A DNA stretch of 64,000 bases from Diphasiastrum complanatum. Taxonomy: Eukaryota; Streptophyta; Lycopodiopsida; Lycopodiales; Lycopodiaceae. A program made the position numbers and the translations under genes. The notes under the pieces were generated by a model. It had not been told where the DNA came from. It was given only the letters and a program-made list of their open reading frames with translations, and ran no database searches. Of this stretch, positions 10,127 through 20,940 are shown piece after piece. The stretch is taken from NCBI GenBank assembly GCA_029204225.1, contig CM055106.1, positions 43,313,003 to 43,377,002 on the forward strand, read 5' to 3'. How positions within the stretch are numbered: the first letter of the stretch is position 1; each line of letters opens with the position of its first letter.

Positions 10127-10915
10127 AATTATGTCGCTTGGGACCAATCCGATTGGGTCAACTACTTGGATATTCTCGAGTTTGCACATAACAACCAAGT
10201 GAATAGATCTACTGGAAGGGCACCCTTCGAGATAAGCAATGGTCGGCTACCGATTGTGCCAAGCTCTTTTCTTACAGGCGTGCAGGAAACACCAGTACCC
10301 ACTGTGGAGGAATTCATCAATGAGTGGCACACAAAGTTGACCGAGGTGAAGGCATTTTTAGAGCAGTCACAAAGGAGTATGGCAGCTGACGTAAACCCAC
10401 ATCGACGAGAACTGGAATTTGAGGAAGGTGATCAAGTATGGCTGAACACAAAGAACATTGCGCTACCAAAAGGTTTTTCTCATAAGTTTGCTCGACCTTA
10501 TGCGGGACCATATTATGTCACGAAGAAGATCAACCCAGTGGCTTATCGATTAGCGTTGCCATCCAGCTTGGATATACACAATGTGTTTCATATCTCATTA
10601 CCCAAACGGTACAAACCAGATGAGCGATTTGATCGGCAACACGAACTCCGTCACCCACCAACGACACTTGATGATACGAAGAGGCAGCTTGTACCAGAAC
10701 AAATATTGACACATAGAAAGCGAACTGGCGTTCAACGTGAATATCTAGTGAAGTGGCTACGGGCTCCACTTATTGAGGCTTCTTGGGAGTACGAAGACAA
10801 ACTTAAGCAGGGAGCCCCTGAAGTACTAGCAGATTATCTGCAGAAGAACCAACGCAATAGCCGTTTTCCCAGATCGGCACACAAAGCACTACCTGGCGGC
10901 ATGCCTCTTACATAA
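10127..10915 (+). pseudogene. Element A integrase C-terminus and chromodomain (after in-frame stop)
   Basis: Continues the Pol frame with no shift after the single TGA. It holds the rest of the integrase core region (EFAHNNQVNRSTGRAPFE), the GPY/F-like module (ARPYAGPYYVTKKINPVAYRL) region, and a C-terminal chromodomain (about residues 176-225 counted from the Met at 10,166) with EYLVKW and SWEYED. Chromodomain integrases define chromoviruses and are thought to steer insertion to marked chromatin. With the stop in place the element cannot make full integrase unless it is read through. Confidence 0.9.
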
Positions 10916-11156
10916 ACATTCATGGCCATTCTGAAGTTCAAGGAACTTTTCGGTATTTTTCTTAAGTTTGCCAATAAATCACTTGCAGCTTTACACAGGT
11001 TTTACGTAAGTGAACTTTATCTACACTTTTCCTGTGCTACTGCCAATGTATTTTGTAATTCAAAGTTGCTAAGGCCGGTGAATTAAGCCCGTGCCATACG
11101 TCCTAGGTCTAGTTTGGCCCTGATGAGGACATCAGCTTTTTCAAACGAGGGGAGGA
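10916..11156 (+). other. Element A 3' tail and polypurine tract
   Basis: Non-coding tail sharing blocks with B's tail. It ends in ACGAGGGGAGGA (11,145-11,156), the polypurine tract that primes plus-strand synthesis, directly before the TGTTG of the 3' LTR. Confidence 0.9.
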
Positions 11157-12074
11157 TGTTGTAAAGCTGACTCAGGTGCACCCAACGTGCCCTGTAAGAC
11201 TCTAAGGGGTGACACTCCCTAAAGTCCCAGAGCAAGTTAGAACGTCAAGGACTGAGCCTCCGACCTGTGGTGAGCCAGTCAAGTAGTCACAAGTCATGAG
11301 CTAGCTCTGGAGCTCGAGTCATGGCCTAGTCAGGAAGCAAGTTGATTCTGCCACCGGAACGGCTCCCGGGACCCATGTCCGGGAGCCAGACTGATTCTGC
11401 CAGGCTTGCCAGGCTTAATCAGCAAAATAAAAACTAAGTCCCAAAAAGCGTGCTTTACCAGAAAGCACTATGTTTCAGAACAGAGGGGGTGCGCCGAATC
11501 ACAGCAGAACTATAGGGGGAGTCCGGCAGACAGAAACTTGGGCAGCTCAACCAGCGCCAGGAATCCAGTCGCCAGGTCTCAGCTCCCTCTACCAGCACGA
11601 GCCAGGCACAATGCCCAGCACGTGTTGGTGGCCCCGAGACCGGTCAGTCTATGTATGAATGTAACCTCTTCCAAATCTAATAAAGTTGATCCTTGGGGAT
11701 GATTACCATTTCGGTTTCGCCTCCGGGACTGGTCCAAGTGGAAGGACCCTTACTACAACCTTTTTGCGTCGCTGGCGCCTAAGGGTCCCTGTCATCGACA
11801 TGGGGCTTGCCGCTATGCCAATTGGTCAGTTTGGCGACCACTATGCCTTGGGTTTCATGTGTGGCTTGTCTTTGCCTTTGGTTACCTTTTGGGGACGGAT
11901 TCGGAGTTGGCTTTCGGGTTGGTTGGGATTCCAGTTTTCTTAAGTCTGAATGGTTAAGCTTGTTACGATTCTGAGTTGGCTTTTACGTAAGTGCATGATG
12001 GATGAATGTTAGACTTAAGCGCGTGTTGGGGAAACCGCTCAAGTCCCAGCGCCCTTTGAGGCGCCGGCGCAACA
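11157..12074 (+). repeat. Element A 3' LTR (intact)
   Basis: 918 bp, TGTTG...CAACA, followed by the CTAAG duplication. AATAAAG at about 11,680 is a possible polyadenylation signal. Any promoter in this LTR faces right, into arm 1 of the inverted repeat. Confidence 0.95.
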
Positions 12075-12166
12075 CTAAGGCAGAAGGTCCCTCCTACCAT
12101 GGAACAGTCAAGGATGCAGATCTTCCTCGACATGCAGGTTTCGATGAGGTAGCCATATTCGTTGGT

Positions 12167-12500
12167 CTACAATTGAGTCGTACGGGTGTCTAGGAAAGTC
12201 TTAATAACACTATGGGCCACCTTATGAGATGGATTGGACCTAGGGCCAGAAACTATCCCTACAACAACAAGGGCGGCCTCAGCCACATGCAGCTTGTGCA
12301 CTACACCTTGGTACTTAACATAAAACTTCGCCTTGGCCTCATCCCAAGTGTCAAAAGCCATACTTATAGACTCCATACTGATTTTGTTTGAGGATACAGT
12401 GGTGAATGGATGCCCATCGCCTTGAGCAAGGGCTCAGCAAGGGTTAACCATTCCACCACTAATTCAGTGGTAGCCAAAGCCATGATGCTCGTCTCAGTAG
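12167..12500 (-). pseudogene. Gag-like remnant in arm 1
   Basis: Reverse complement of the 18,558-18,875 remnant. The frame from 12,376 reads AFDTWDEAKAKF, resembling a Ty3 Gag capsid segment. It is broken by a frameshift upstream, shortened, and without zinc knuckle. Next to it lies a leader-like section related to gypsy G2, so a G2-type Gag is the best guess. Confidence 0.45.
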
Positions 12501-13674
12501 GAACATCACGCTTATGCGGCATTTGGGTGATGCAGAGCTATCAATTTCATTAGAGGAAGACATGATTGAAGTGAAAGTGAGTACGAGTGTTAGCTTAGCG
12601 AGGGTTCACATTTACTATTTTGGATTTTTAAAAAAACTCACTTAAATGATTGTTTCTGACAAATCTGAAAAACTAACTTTCGCTCGTCTGACTGGAGATA
12701 GATTTGACACAAATAGATATATGGTAGCTCAGGTGACGGTTCTTTTGGCAAATTGAAAACAAAATTCAGCTTGTTGGCGAGGGTTAAAATGAATATTTTG
12801 AAGAAACAATCTTTATTGCAAAATTTCTAATGGAATTAACTCTTGCCAAACTCATTGATAAAAAAACCATTATATTTGGAATGCTCAATAGGACTGGCGA
12901 AGGTTGGAAGAGAGGTGCTGATATTCTTGTTGAAAACTTAGAGTTTTTCATCAAAAAATTAGTCTAATCATTAGGTTTCCAAATTTGGTAAAAACTTTCA
13001 TCATCAACACATTAATTTCAACTCAAAAATGCGTATAATACTTAAGGTAAACTTTGAACTAGCAATTATGTTCTTGATCATTCTTGAACACATTTCGAAT
13101 CAGTCATTGCTCATCGTTAGAATGCATGGCTTCTTTACCTCTCAATAGATGTTGTGTGGTGTTTTTTTGGTATGTGTAAAGCTAAAATCCAAGGAGAGAA
13201 ATCTTGGGTGTGGACATTTCCTACCAAGACCATTTTTGAAGCAGTGATTGATTAGAGGCTTAAAGGTTTCTTAATGCACACAAGAAACATTATCTATTGA
13301 GTGAAAATGACTATTGAATTCGATTTAGAATCAGATTCATAATATGTTTGTAGACAAAAAAATTTCTACTTGTTAAATGTCTAGAAGCTCCAACTCAAGT
13401 TCAACATGTAGTTACTCTAATATTTCAAAATGTCAACTATCCAAAAAGTTGGAATTTTTCTGGATACTTTTCCATCGAAACTTGGAATAAATGAAAGATT
13501 ATGGTCAATCTAATATGAGATCAAATCTCTTGAAATATGGAGCCATCTCCAATATTATAGAAACTCGTGAATGAAGGGTCCACCCACCTTGTGTTGTCTT
13601 GTTACTCGTAGAAATTTTAGAAAAGATATCTCACAATCAAAATCTTACATAGACCTCCAGGCATTTATCAAATA

Positions 13675-14064
13675 AAACATGCACATGCACATGCACACAC
13701 ACATGCACATGCCCACACCCACACCCACACCCACACACCAACACATTGATATGTATGTATATATACACACACCCACATATGACTTAGAAAGATCATATGT
13801 CATTTTGAAAGGTCATTTTCTCTTTATATTTGACTAAGGCTTTGAAGTGTAGAAAGGCGCGCGCGTGCGTACACACACACATACACACCAACACATTTAT
13901 ATGTATGTATGTATAAACACACCCGCATATGTACTGGGTGTGTTTATACATACATACATATAAAACATATGTGGGTGTGTTTATACATGCATACATATAA
14001 ATGTGTTGGTGTGTGTGTGTGTGTATATACATATGTGGGTGTGATTATACAGACATACATATAA

Positions 14065-14096
<32 letters not shown>

Positions 14097-14280
14097 ATAT
14101 GTACATATCTGGGTGTCTGTATATGTACATACATATAAATGTGTCTGTGTGTATGTACATATGTGGGTGTGTTTATACATACATATAAATGTGTTGGTGT
14201 GTGTGTGTACATATGTACATATGTGAGTGTCTGTATATGTACATACATATAAATGCGTGTGTATAAAATAGGTTTTATAT
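13675..14280. repeat. CA/TG-rich minisatellite (arm 1)
   Basis: Runs of CA and TG broken by palindromic CACATATG units and by GTGTGTTTATACATACATAC segments. Roughly 60-70-bp units alternate in orientation. Open frames here (Tyr/His/Thr-rich) are artefacts of the repeat. The counterpart is at 16,795-17,345. Confidence 0.85.
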
Positions 14281-14818
14281 ACCTGACTTCAAAGTTTAGA
14301 AAGGTCATATCACACCTCTATATATATTTAACTAAGGCTTTGAAGTGTAGAAAGGTGATATGTCAAACTAAAAGAGTCAAATCACTCTTCTTTCCCTAAT
14401 AGATCACTATCATCAATGATGGATAGATAAGAAAGTGTCTTTGGAGTGATTAAATCATTGTGCTTTGGATAAGACAAATCGATGCCCATTCACAATAGCT
14501 TTTTATTTCAAAATATTAATTTATATGTAATTCTCGACTCTCAATAAATCATGAAGATTTTAGCGTGTTCCTTTAATGTTAGGTGCTCAGTTTTCCTTTC
14601 TGGTCTAGAGGCACCTCCACAAGTAGATTTTTGGTGAGCCTTCCCACCACAACTCTCATGTGGACAACCATAAAATTTTTGACACGTAGCAAAGAAAATC
14701 ACAACAAAATGTGCATGTGGATAACAAATGATGAGTTACCACATGGCACAAGCATATGTTGACAAACTTGCATGTGCCACGTGGCAACTTCCATTACTAG
14801 CTATCGACATGGACATTA

Positions 14819-15790
14819 TGTTGGAGTTAATCTTCACTCTGACTATTGGGAATTCAATTCATGAGCACTAGTATACTATGTAAGTATTCTCTCTCTGCAC
14901 CCAATCTTACTCACACAAGTCAAACAGTTTGTGCAATACACCAACTTGAAGTAGATGCAGGATCGACTTCGCCGACGTTCACATCATCGACTTTACTGAC
15001 TTGACTTCGTCGGCATCGACATCTTCTCCAGGGCGAGCCAGTCGACTCAACTTACTTGACATCTTCGACGCTCGTCGAATGTTACCATTCAAAATGGAGC
15101 TCTTCCTCTGCCCTGTCTGACACAGGCCATGTCACAGTTCATTTCAGTACTTTGCAGTAACTACACTACTTCACGCTCGTTGCCCAAACAATTGTTATTA
15201 CTGTTACATGTATATATACATAACAACAACACACTAAGGATAGTAATGATAGTGATGATGAAGAAGAGTTTATTAGTGGAAGTGTGATTCAGAGTTCTTT
15301 CATGAACTCCATTGTATAAGAATTATCTGATTCCATAGGATCAAAGATTTTAGAGAGAGTGAAAGTAATTCAAGAAGTAGAGATAGTATTCAATCGTTAA
15401 CTAGCGTAGTAAGATTACAACACAAAGTGCGCTATATTACTGTGAACTATTCTCGGGCACAGGATCGTGATTTGATTGTTGTATTTACAACAGCTTAATT
15501 CAGATTATTTATTTTGTTGTGTGCTCCACTGTGAAAGCTTTCTGATAATTTCTCTCTCACTCACTGATATTCACTCCATGACTCGCTCATAATATCCAAT
15601 CTCAAAGGAAGCATGGTTGTCTTAGACGCCTAACTGTTTTGCTCCCTTCATGGTTGTCTTTGACACCTACAAGATATTCCTCCAGCCGATCTAAGTTATA
15701 GTCTGAATCTATAGTTTGGTAGAGATCCTATCATAATTTGCATATTTAGTTTGCTCTAATCATTCCGCATACATACAAGAAATCCAACGA
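14819..15790 (+). repeat. Copia LTR, family L1, in the palindrome loop
   Basis: Starts TGTTGGAGTTAATC and ends near ATCCAACGA (expected CCAACA), about 972 bp. A TATA-like ATGTATATATACAT lies at about 15,207. A primer-site-like sequence follows at once, so this is a 5'-type LTR in + orientation. Its first 490 bases belong to arm 1; the rest lies in the loop. Related copies are at 22,348-23,430, 40,350-41,064, 50,714-51,764 and 56,153-56,417. Confidence 0.8.
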
Positions 15791-15865
15791 GCTGCTATCA
15801 GAGTAATACAAACCAACTAGTTGGTATCAGACCAGTAGGAACCCAACAAGTTGGTATCAAAACCA
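15791..15865 (+). other. Degenerate primer-binding site and copia leader start
   Basis: GCTGCTATCAGAG (one mismatch to TGGTATCAGAG) just after the L1 LTR, followed by TTGGTATCAGACCAG and TTGGTATCAAAACCA. The same series occurs at 19,819-19,902 before element X. It ends abruptly at the fold-back junction at 15,865/15,866. Confidence 0.65.
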
Positions 15866-16794
15866 GTTCACGAAAGAACTCTGAATCACACTTCCACTAA
15901 TAAACTCTTCTTCATCATCACTATCATCACTATCCTTAGTGTGTTGTTGTTATGTATATATACATGTAACAGTTATAACAATTGTGTGGGCAATGAGCGT
16001 GAAGTAATGTAGTTACTGCAAAGTGCTGAAATGAACTGTGACATGGTCTGTGTCAGACAAGGCAGAGGAAGAGCTCCATTTTGAATGGTAACATTTGACG
16101 AGCGTCGAAGATGTCAAGCAAGTCGAGTCGACTGGCTCGCCCTCGAGAAGATGTCGATGTCGACGAAGTCAAGTTGGTAAAGTCGATGACGTGAACATCG
16201 ACGAAGTCGATCCTACTTCTACTTCAAGTTGGTGTATTGCACAGACTGTTCGACTTGTGCGAGTAAGATTGGGTGTTGCTGTAGAGAGAGAATACTAATG
16301 TAGTATACTGGTGCTCATGAATTGAATTCGGATGAGTCGGAGTGAAGATTAACTCCAACAGAATGTCCATGTCGATTGCTAGTGATGGAAGTTGCCATGT
16401 GGCACATGCAAGTTTGTCAACATATGCATGTGCCATGTGGTAACTCATCATTTGTTGTACACATGCACATTTTGTTGTGATTTTCTTTTCTACGTGTCAA
16501 AAATTTAATGGTTGTCCAAATGAGAGTTGTGGTGGGAAGGCTCACCAAAATTCTACTTGTGGAGGTGCCTCTAGACCAGAAAGGAAAACTGAGCACCTAA
16601 CATTAAAGGAACAAGCTAAAATCTTCATGATTTATTGAGAGTTGAGAATTACATATAAATTAGTTTTTTGAAATAAAAATTTGTCTTGTCCAAAGCACAA
16701 TGATTTAATGACTCCAAAGATCACTATCATCAAATGTATATAGAGGTGGGATATGACCTTTCTAAACTTTGAAGTCAGGTATATAAAACCTATT

Positions 16795-17345
16795 TTATAC
16801 ACACACACACAGACACACACACATCTATATGTATGTATGTATAAACACACCCACATATGTATACACAAACACACACACCAGCACATTTGTATGTATGTAT
16901 AAACACACCCACATATGTACACACACACACACACACACACAAACCAACACATTTATATGTATGTATGTATAAACACACCCACATATGTACATATGTGGGT
17001 GTGTTTATACATGCATTGGGTGTGTTTATACATACATACATATAAATGTGTGTGTGTGTGTGTGTGTGTATACGCGCGCGCGCTCCTTTCTACACTTCAA
17101 AGCCTTAGTCAAATATAAAGAGGAAATGACATATGATCTTTCTAAACTTTCAAGTCAAATATATAAAACCTATTTACACACACGCGCGTGTGTGTGCGTG
17201 CGCGCGCACACACACACCAACACATTTATATGTATGTATATATACAAACACCCACATATGTACACATGTGGGTGTACATATGTGGGTGTGTGTATATATA
17301 CATACATATCAGTGTGTTGGTGTGTGGGTGTGGGCGTGGGCGTGG
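16795..17345. repeat. CA/TG-rich minisatellite (arm 2)
   Basis: Inverted counterpart of 13,675-14,280, with the same CACATATG palindromes plus CGCGCG-containing purine/pyrimidine alternations at about 17,072 and 17,180. Differences in repeat length from arm 1 show independent slippage after the inversion. Confidence 0.85.
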
Positions 17346-18557
17346 GCGTGTGTGTGTTTTGTGTTTGTTTTATTTGATAAATGCCTAGAGATCTATGCAA
17401 GATTTTGGTTGTGAAATATATTTTTAAAATTTCTACGAGTAACAAGAGGTGGGTGGACCCTTCATTCACAAGTTTCTATAATATCGAAGATGGATCCATA
17501 TTTCGAAAGATTTTATCTCATATTAGATTGACCACAATCTTTCATTTATTCTAAGTTTCGATGGAAAAGTATCCAGAAAAATTCCAACTTTTTGGACAAT
17601 TGACATTTTGAAATATTAGAGTAACTACAGGTTGAACTTGAGTTGGAGCTTCTAGAATTTTGCTCTACATTTAGCAAGTAGAAATATTTTTGTCTACAGA
17701 CATATTATGAATCTGATTCTATATCAACTTTAATAGTCATTTTCACTCAATAGATAATGTTTCTTGTGTGCATTAAGAAACCTTTAAGCCTCTAATCAAT
17801 CACTGCTTCAAAAAGGGTCTTGGTAGGAAATGTCCACACCCAAGATTTCTCTCCTTGGATTTTAGCTTTACACATACCAAAAAAACACCATACAACATAT
17901 GTTGAGAGGTAAAGAAGCCATGCATTCTAACGATGAGCAATGACTGATTCGAAATGTGTTCAAGAATGATCGAGAACATAGTTGCCAGTCCAAAGTTTAC
18001 CTTAAGTATTATACCCATTTTCGAGTTGAAATCAATGTGCTGAGGATGAAAGTTTTTATCGAATTTGGAAACATGATGATTAGTCTAATTTTTTGATGAA
18101 AAACTCTAAGTTTTCAACAAAAATATCAGCACCTCTCTTCCAACCTTCGCCAGTCCTACTGAGCATTCCAAATATAATGGTTTTTTTTATCAATGAGTTT
18201 GGCAAGAGTTAATTCCATTAGAATTTTTGCAATAAAGATTGTTTCTTTAAAATATTCATTTTAACCCTCGCCAACAAGCTGAATTTTGTTTTCAATTTGC
18301 CAAAAGAACCATCACCTGAGCTACCATATATCTATTTGTGTCAGATCTTTCTCCAGTCAGACGAGTGAAAGTTAGTTTTTCAGATTTGTCAGAAACAACC
18401 ATTTAAGTGAGTTTTTTTTAACATCCAAAATAGTTAACCCTCGCTAAGCTAACACTCGTACTCACTTTTACTTCAATCATGTCTTCCTCTACTGAAATTG
18501 ATAGCTATGCATCACCCAAATGCCACATAAGCGTGATGTTCCTACTGAGACGAGCAT

Positions 18558-18875
18558 CATGGCTTTGGCTAGCACTGAATTAGTGGTGGAATGGTTAACC
18601 CTTGCTGAGCCCTTGCTCAAGGCGATGGGCAACCATTCACCATTGTATCCACAAACAAAATCAATATGGAGTCTATAAGTATGGCTTTTGACACTTGGGA
18701 TGAGGCCAAGGCGAAGTTTCATGTTAAGTACCAAGGTGTAGTGCACAAGGTGCGCGTGACTGAGGCCACCCTTGTTGTTGTAGGGATAGTTTCTGGCCCT
18801 AGGTCCAATCCATCTCATAAGGTGGCCCATAGTGTTATTAAGCCTTTGCTAGACACCCGTACGACTCAATTGTAG
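18558..18875 (+). pseudogene. Gag-like remnant in arm 2
   Basis: A frame from 18,558 begins MALASTELVVEWLTLAEPLL and is broken near 18,660. A second frame, from 18,666 (MESISMAFDTWDEAKAKF), reads to 18,875. The WDEAKAKF segment resembles the capsid core of Ty3 Gags (W-x-x-x-K/R-x-x-F). No zinc knuckle or protease follows. The upstream section (17,400-18,480) looks like the leader of gypsy G2, with AACCTTCGCC-type motifs, so this is probably the start of a G2-like element. Confidence 0.45.
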
Positions 18876-18910
18876 AGCAACGAATATGGCTACCTCATTG
18901 AAACCTGCAT

Positions 18911-19473
<563 letters not shown>

Positions 19474-19739
19474 GAGGAAGATCCGCATCCTTGACTGTTC
19501 CATGGTAGGAGGGACCTTCTGCCTTAGGCTACCATTCTTGGATGAAAGCCCTTCCTCAACGAAACGTCCTCGGATGCATATGGGGGACCTCATGTAGAGA
19601 TTCCATTTGAGAGGAGTGCATTTGAGTCCCCCCAAGCTGTGAAGATGCCAATGCCAATAGTCCTTAGACAAAAAAGGGTGGAAAGGCCTTGAAAAGATAT
19701 TTTAGTGTCGAGGAAGATTTTTGAGTGGAAAGGCCTTGA
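19474..19739 (-). repeat. Outer part of arm 2: empty insertion site of element A
   Basis: Reverse complement of 340-556 joined to 12,080-12,130. It contains a single CTTAG (CTAAG on the other strand) where arm 1 carries element A between two copies of CTAAG. It is therefore a pre-insertion allele inside the same window. Confidence 0.9.
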
Positions 19740-19825
19740 GCTTCAGTCTGAATCTATAGTTTGGTAAGGATTTGCATATTCAGTTCGTTCTTATCATTCC
19801 GCATACATACAAGAAATCCAACGAG

Positions 19826-19838
19826 CTGGTATCACAGT
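19826..19838 (+). other. Element X primer-binding site, mutated
   Basis: CTGGTATCACAG, one mismatch to the tRNA-iMet site TGGTATCAGAG, directly after the LTR remnant ending AAATCCAAC. Confidence 0.7.
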
Positions 19839-19958
19839 AATGCAAACCAACTAGTTCGTATCAAACCAGTAGGAACCCAACAAGTTTGTATCAAAACCAT
19901 TGTTCCAAATTGTTATTAGTATTCAGGACTATCATTACAAATTCTTAGATCATTCATC

Positions 19959-20087
19959 ATGGAAGGTACATCTTTAAAAATTTGCTTGTTCAATAAGTTC
20001 AACGGTGATGAATTCCACATGTGGAAATTCAAAATAAAGATGATAGTCACTGAAAAAGAACTTTGGCCTTCATTTTCTAAATGGTGA
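19959..20087 (+). pseudogene. Element X Gag N-terminal fragment
   Basis: ATG frame of 42 codons reading FNKFNGDEFHMWKFKI, the N-terminal signature of plant copia Gags (F-x-G-x-x-F/Y-x-x-W). It ends at a TGA. The rest of Gag and the protease are deleted, the sequence jumping straight to the GAG-pre-integrase region. Confidence 0.75.
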
Positions 20088-20940
20088 ATTGACCTTGCTT
20101 AAGGATGTATTTTATGTACCCAAACTAACAAAGAATTTACTATCAGTAAGCAAGCTCGCAGATCAGGGCTGTGGAGCCTTGTTCAATTCGACAATGTACT
20201 ATTTTGGATAAGAACTGTAAAGAAGTCTTCTCTGAAAATAGAGAAGGCAATTTGTACATTCGGAGTCATGAATATGCACTTAATGTGAGTACTTCAAATG
20301 CTCAATTATGGCATCAAAGATTAAGACACTTAAACATGAGATCTATCTTGTATATGCATCATAATAGTATCAAGAATCTAAATATTAATGTTGCCTCCAC
20401 TAACATTTGACATGTCTGTGAGATGTGCCTACTAGGCAAATAACCTAGATCAAGATTTCCAAGGGGAAAAGCCACTAGAGCTAAGTCCATTTTAGAATTG
20501 ATACATAGTCATTTGTGTGGCCCTATGAGTATTCCCTCTCTGGCTTGTCCCCTTGGAAATCTATATTTATTCACTTTTATCAATGACTGTTCAAGATTCA
20601 CCAGTATTATGTTCATTAAGAACAAGTCTGAGGCATTTAACTGTTTCAAATAATTCAAGCAATTTGCTGAGACACAGACTGGTCAAAGATTCAAGACCCT
20701 GCATACAAATTGTGGTGGAGAGTTCTTGTTATACAAAATGTCTGACTACTTATCATCATTAGACACTCATCATCAGTTCACCATCAGCTACACACCACAG
20801 CAGAATGGAGTAGCCAAAAGGAAGAACCAAACATTACTTAAAGTAGCTTGTCGAATCTATGATGTCCAGTCAAGCTGCATCTTAGTCAACAGTCTAGATG
20901 TTGTCTTCTTTGAAGAAAAAGTCTACGACTTCAAGTAGAA
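20088..20940 (+). pseudogene. Element X GAG-pre-integrase and integrase remnant
   Basis: Frames read LKDVFYVPKLTKNLLSVSKL, LWHQRLRHLNM (GAG-pre-integrase), then FTFINDCSRFTSIMFIKNKS (first catalytic D) and PQQNGVAKRKN (the glutamate normally found before RKN is changed). Several stops, and a deletion within integrase joins the core to the segment ending FFEEKVYDFK. Confidence 0.8.

Larger units (their letters stand above)
552..12079 (+). mobile_element. Ty3/gypsy chromodomain element A (pol-only), with target duplications
   Basis: Full LTR element with CTAAG at 552-556 and 12,075-12,079. The 5' LTR is 557-737 plus 5,976-6,717, split by element B. Then come a primer-binding site at 6,720, leader, protease-RT-RNase H-integrase-chromodomain reading frame (7,433-10,915), polypurine tract and 3' LTR 11,157-12,074. 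By my count the two LTRs, 918 bp each once B and its duplication are removed, differ at 3 positions, so insertion was recent. No capsid or zinc-knuckle sequence lies between leader and protease, so A should need Gag from elsewhere. The integrase carries one in-frame TGA. Confidence 0.95.
12080..15307 (+). repeat. Giant inverted repeat, arm 1 (inner part)
   Basis: Matches the reverse complement of 15,866-18,910 and 19,474-19,533; a 200-base sample (12,201-12,400) was about 96% identical by eye. From outside in it carries a gag-like remnant (- strand), a leader-like section with TGGCGAAGGTTGG-type motifs (about 12,590-13,060), AT-rich sequence, CA/TG minisatellite, and the first 490 bases of a copia LTR. 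It differs from arm 2 by lacking a 563-bp segment at 12,131. Confidence 0.9.
15866..18910 (-). repeat. Giant inverted repeat, arm 2 (inner part)
   Basis: Reverse complement of about 12,132-15,307. Contains the inverted first 490 bases of the L1 LTR (15,866-16,361), minisatellite, AT-rich section, leader-like section and gag-like remnant in + orientation. The TGGTGGGAAGGCTCAC stretch at about 16,532 also occurs in the repeats at 24,507, 39,720 and 49,715. Confidence 0.9.

Noticed and set aside
13793-14308. Tyr/His/Thr-rich frames in CA/TG regions
   Set aside because: Direct translation of a CACATATG minisatellite, present on both strands.
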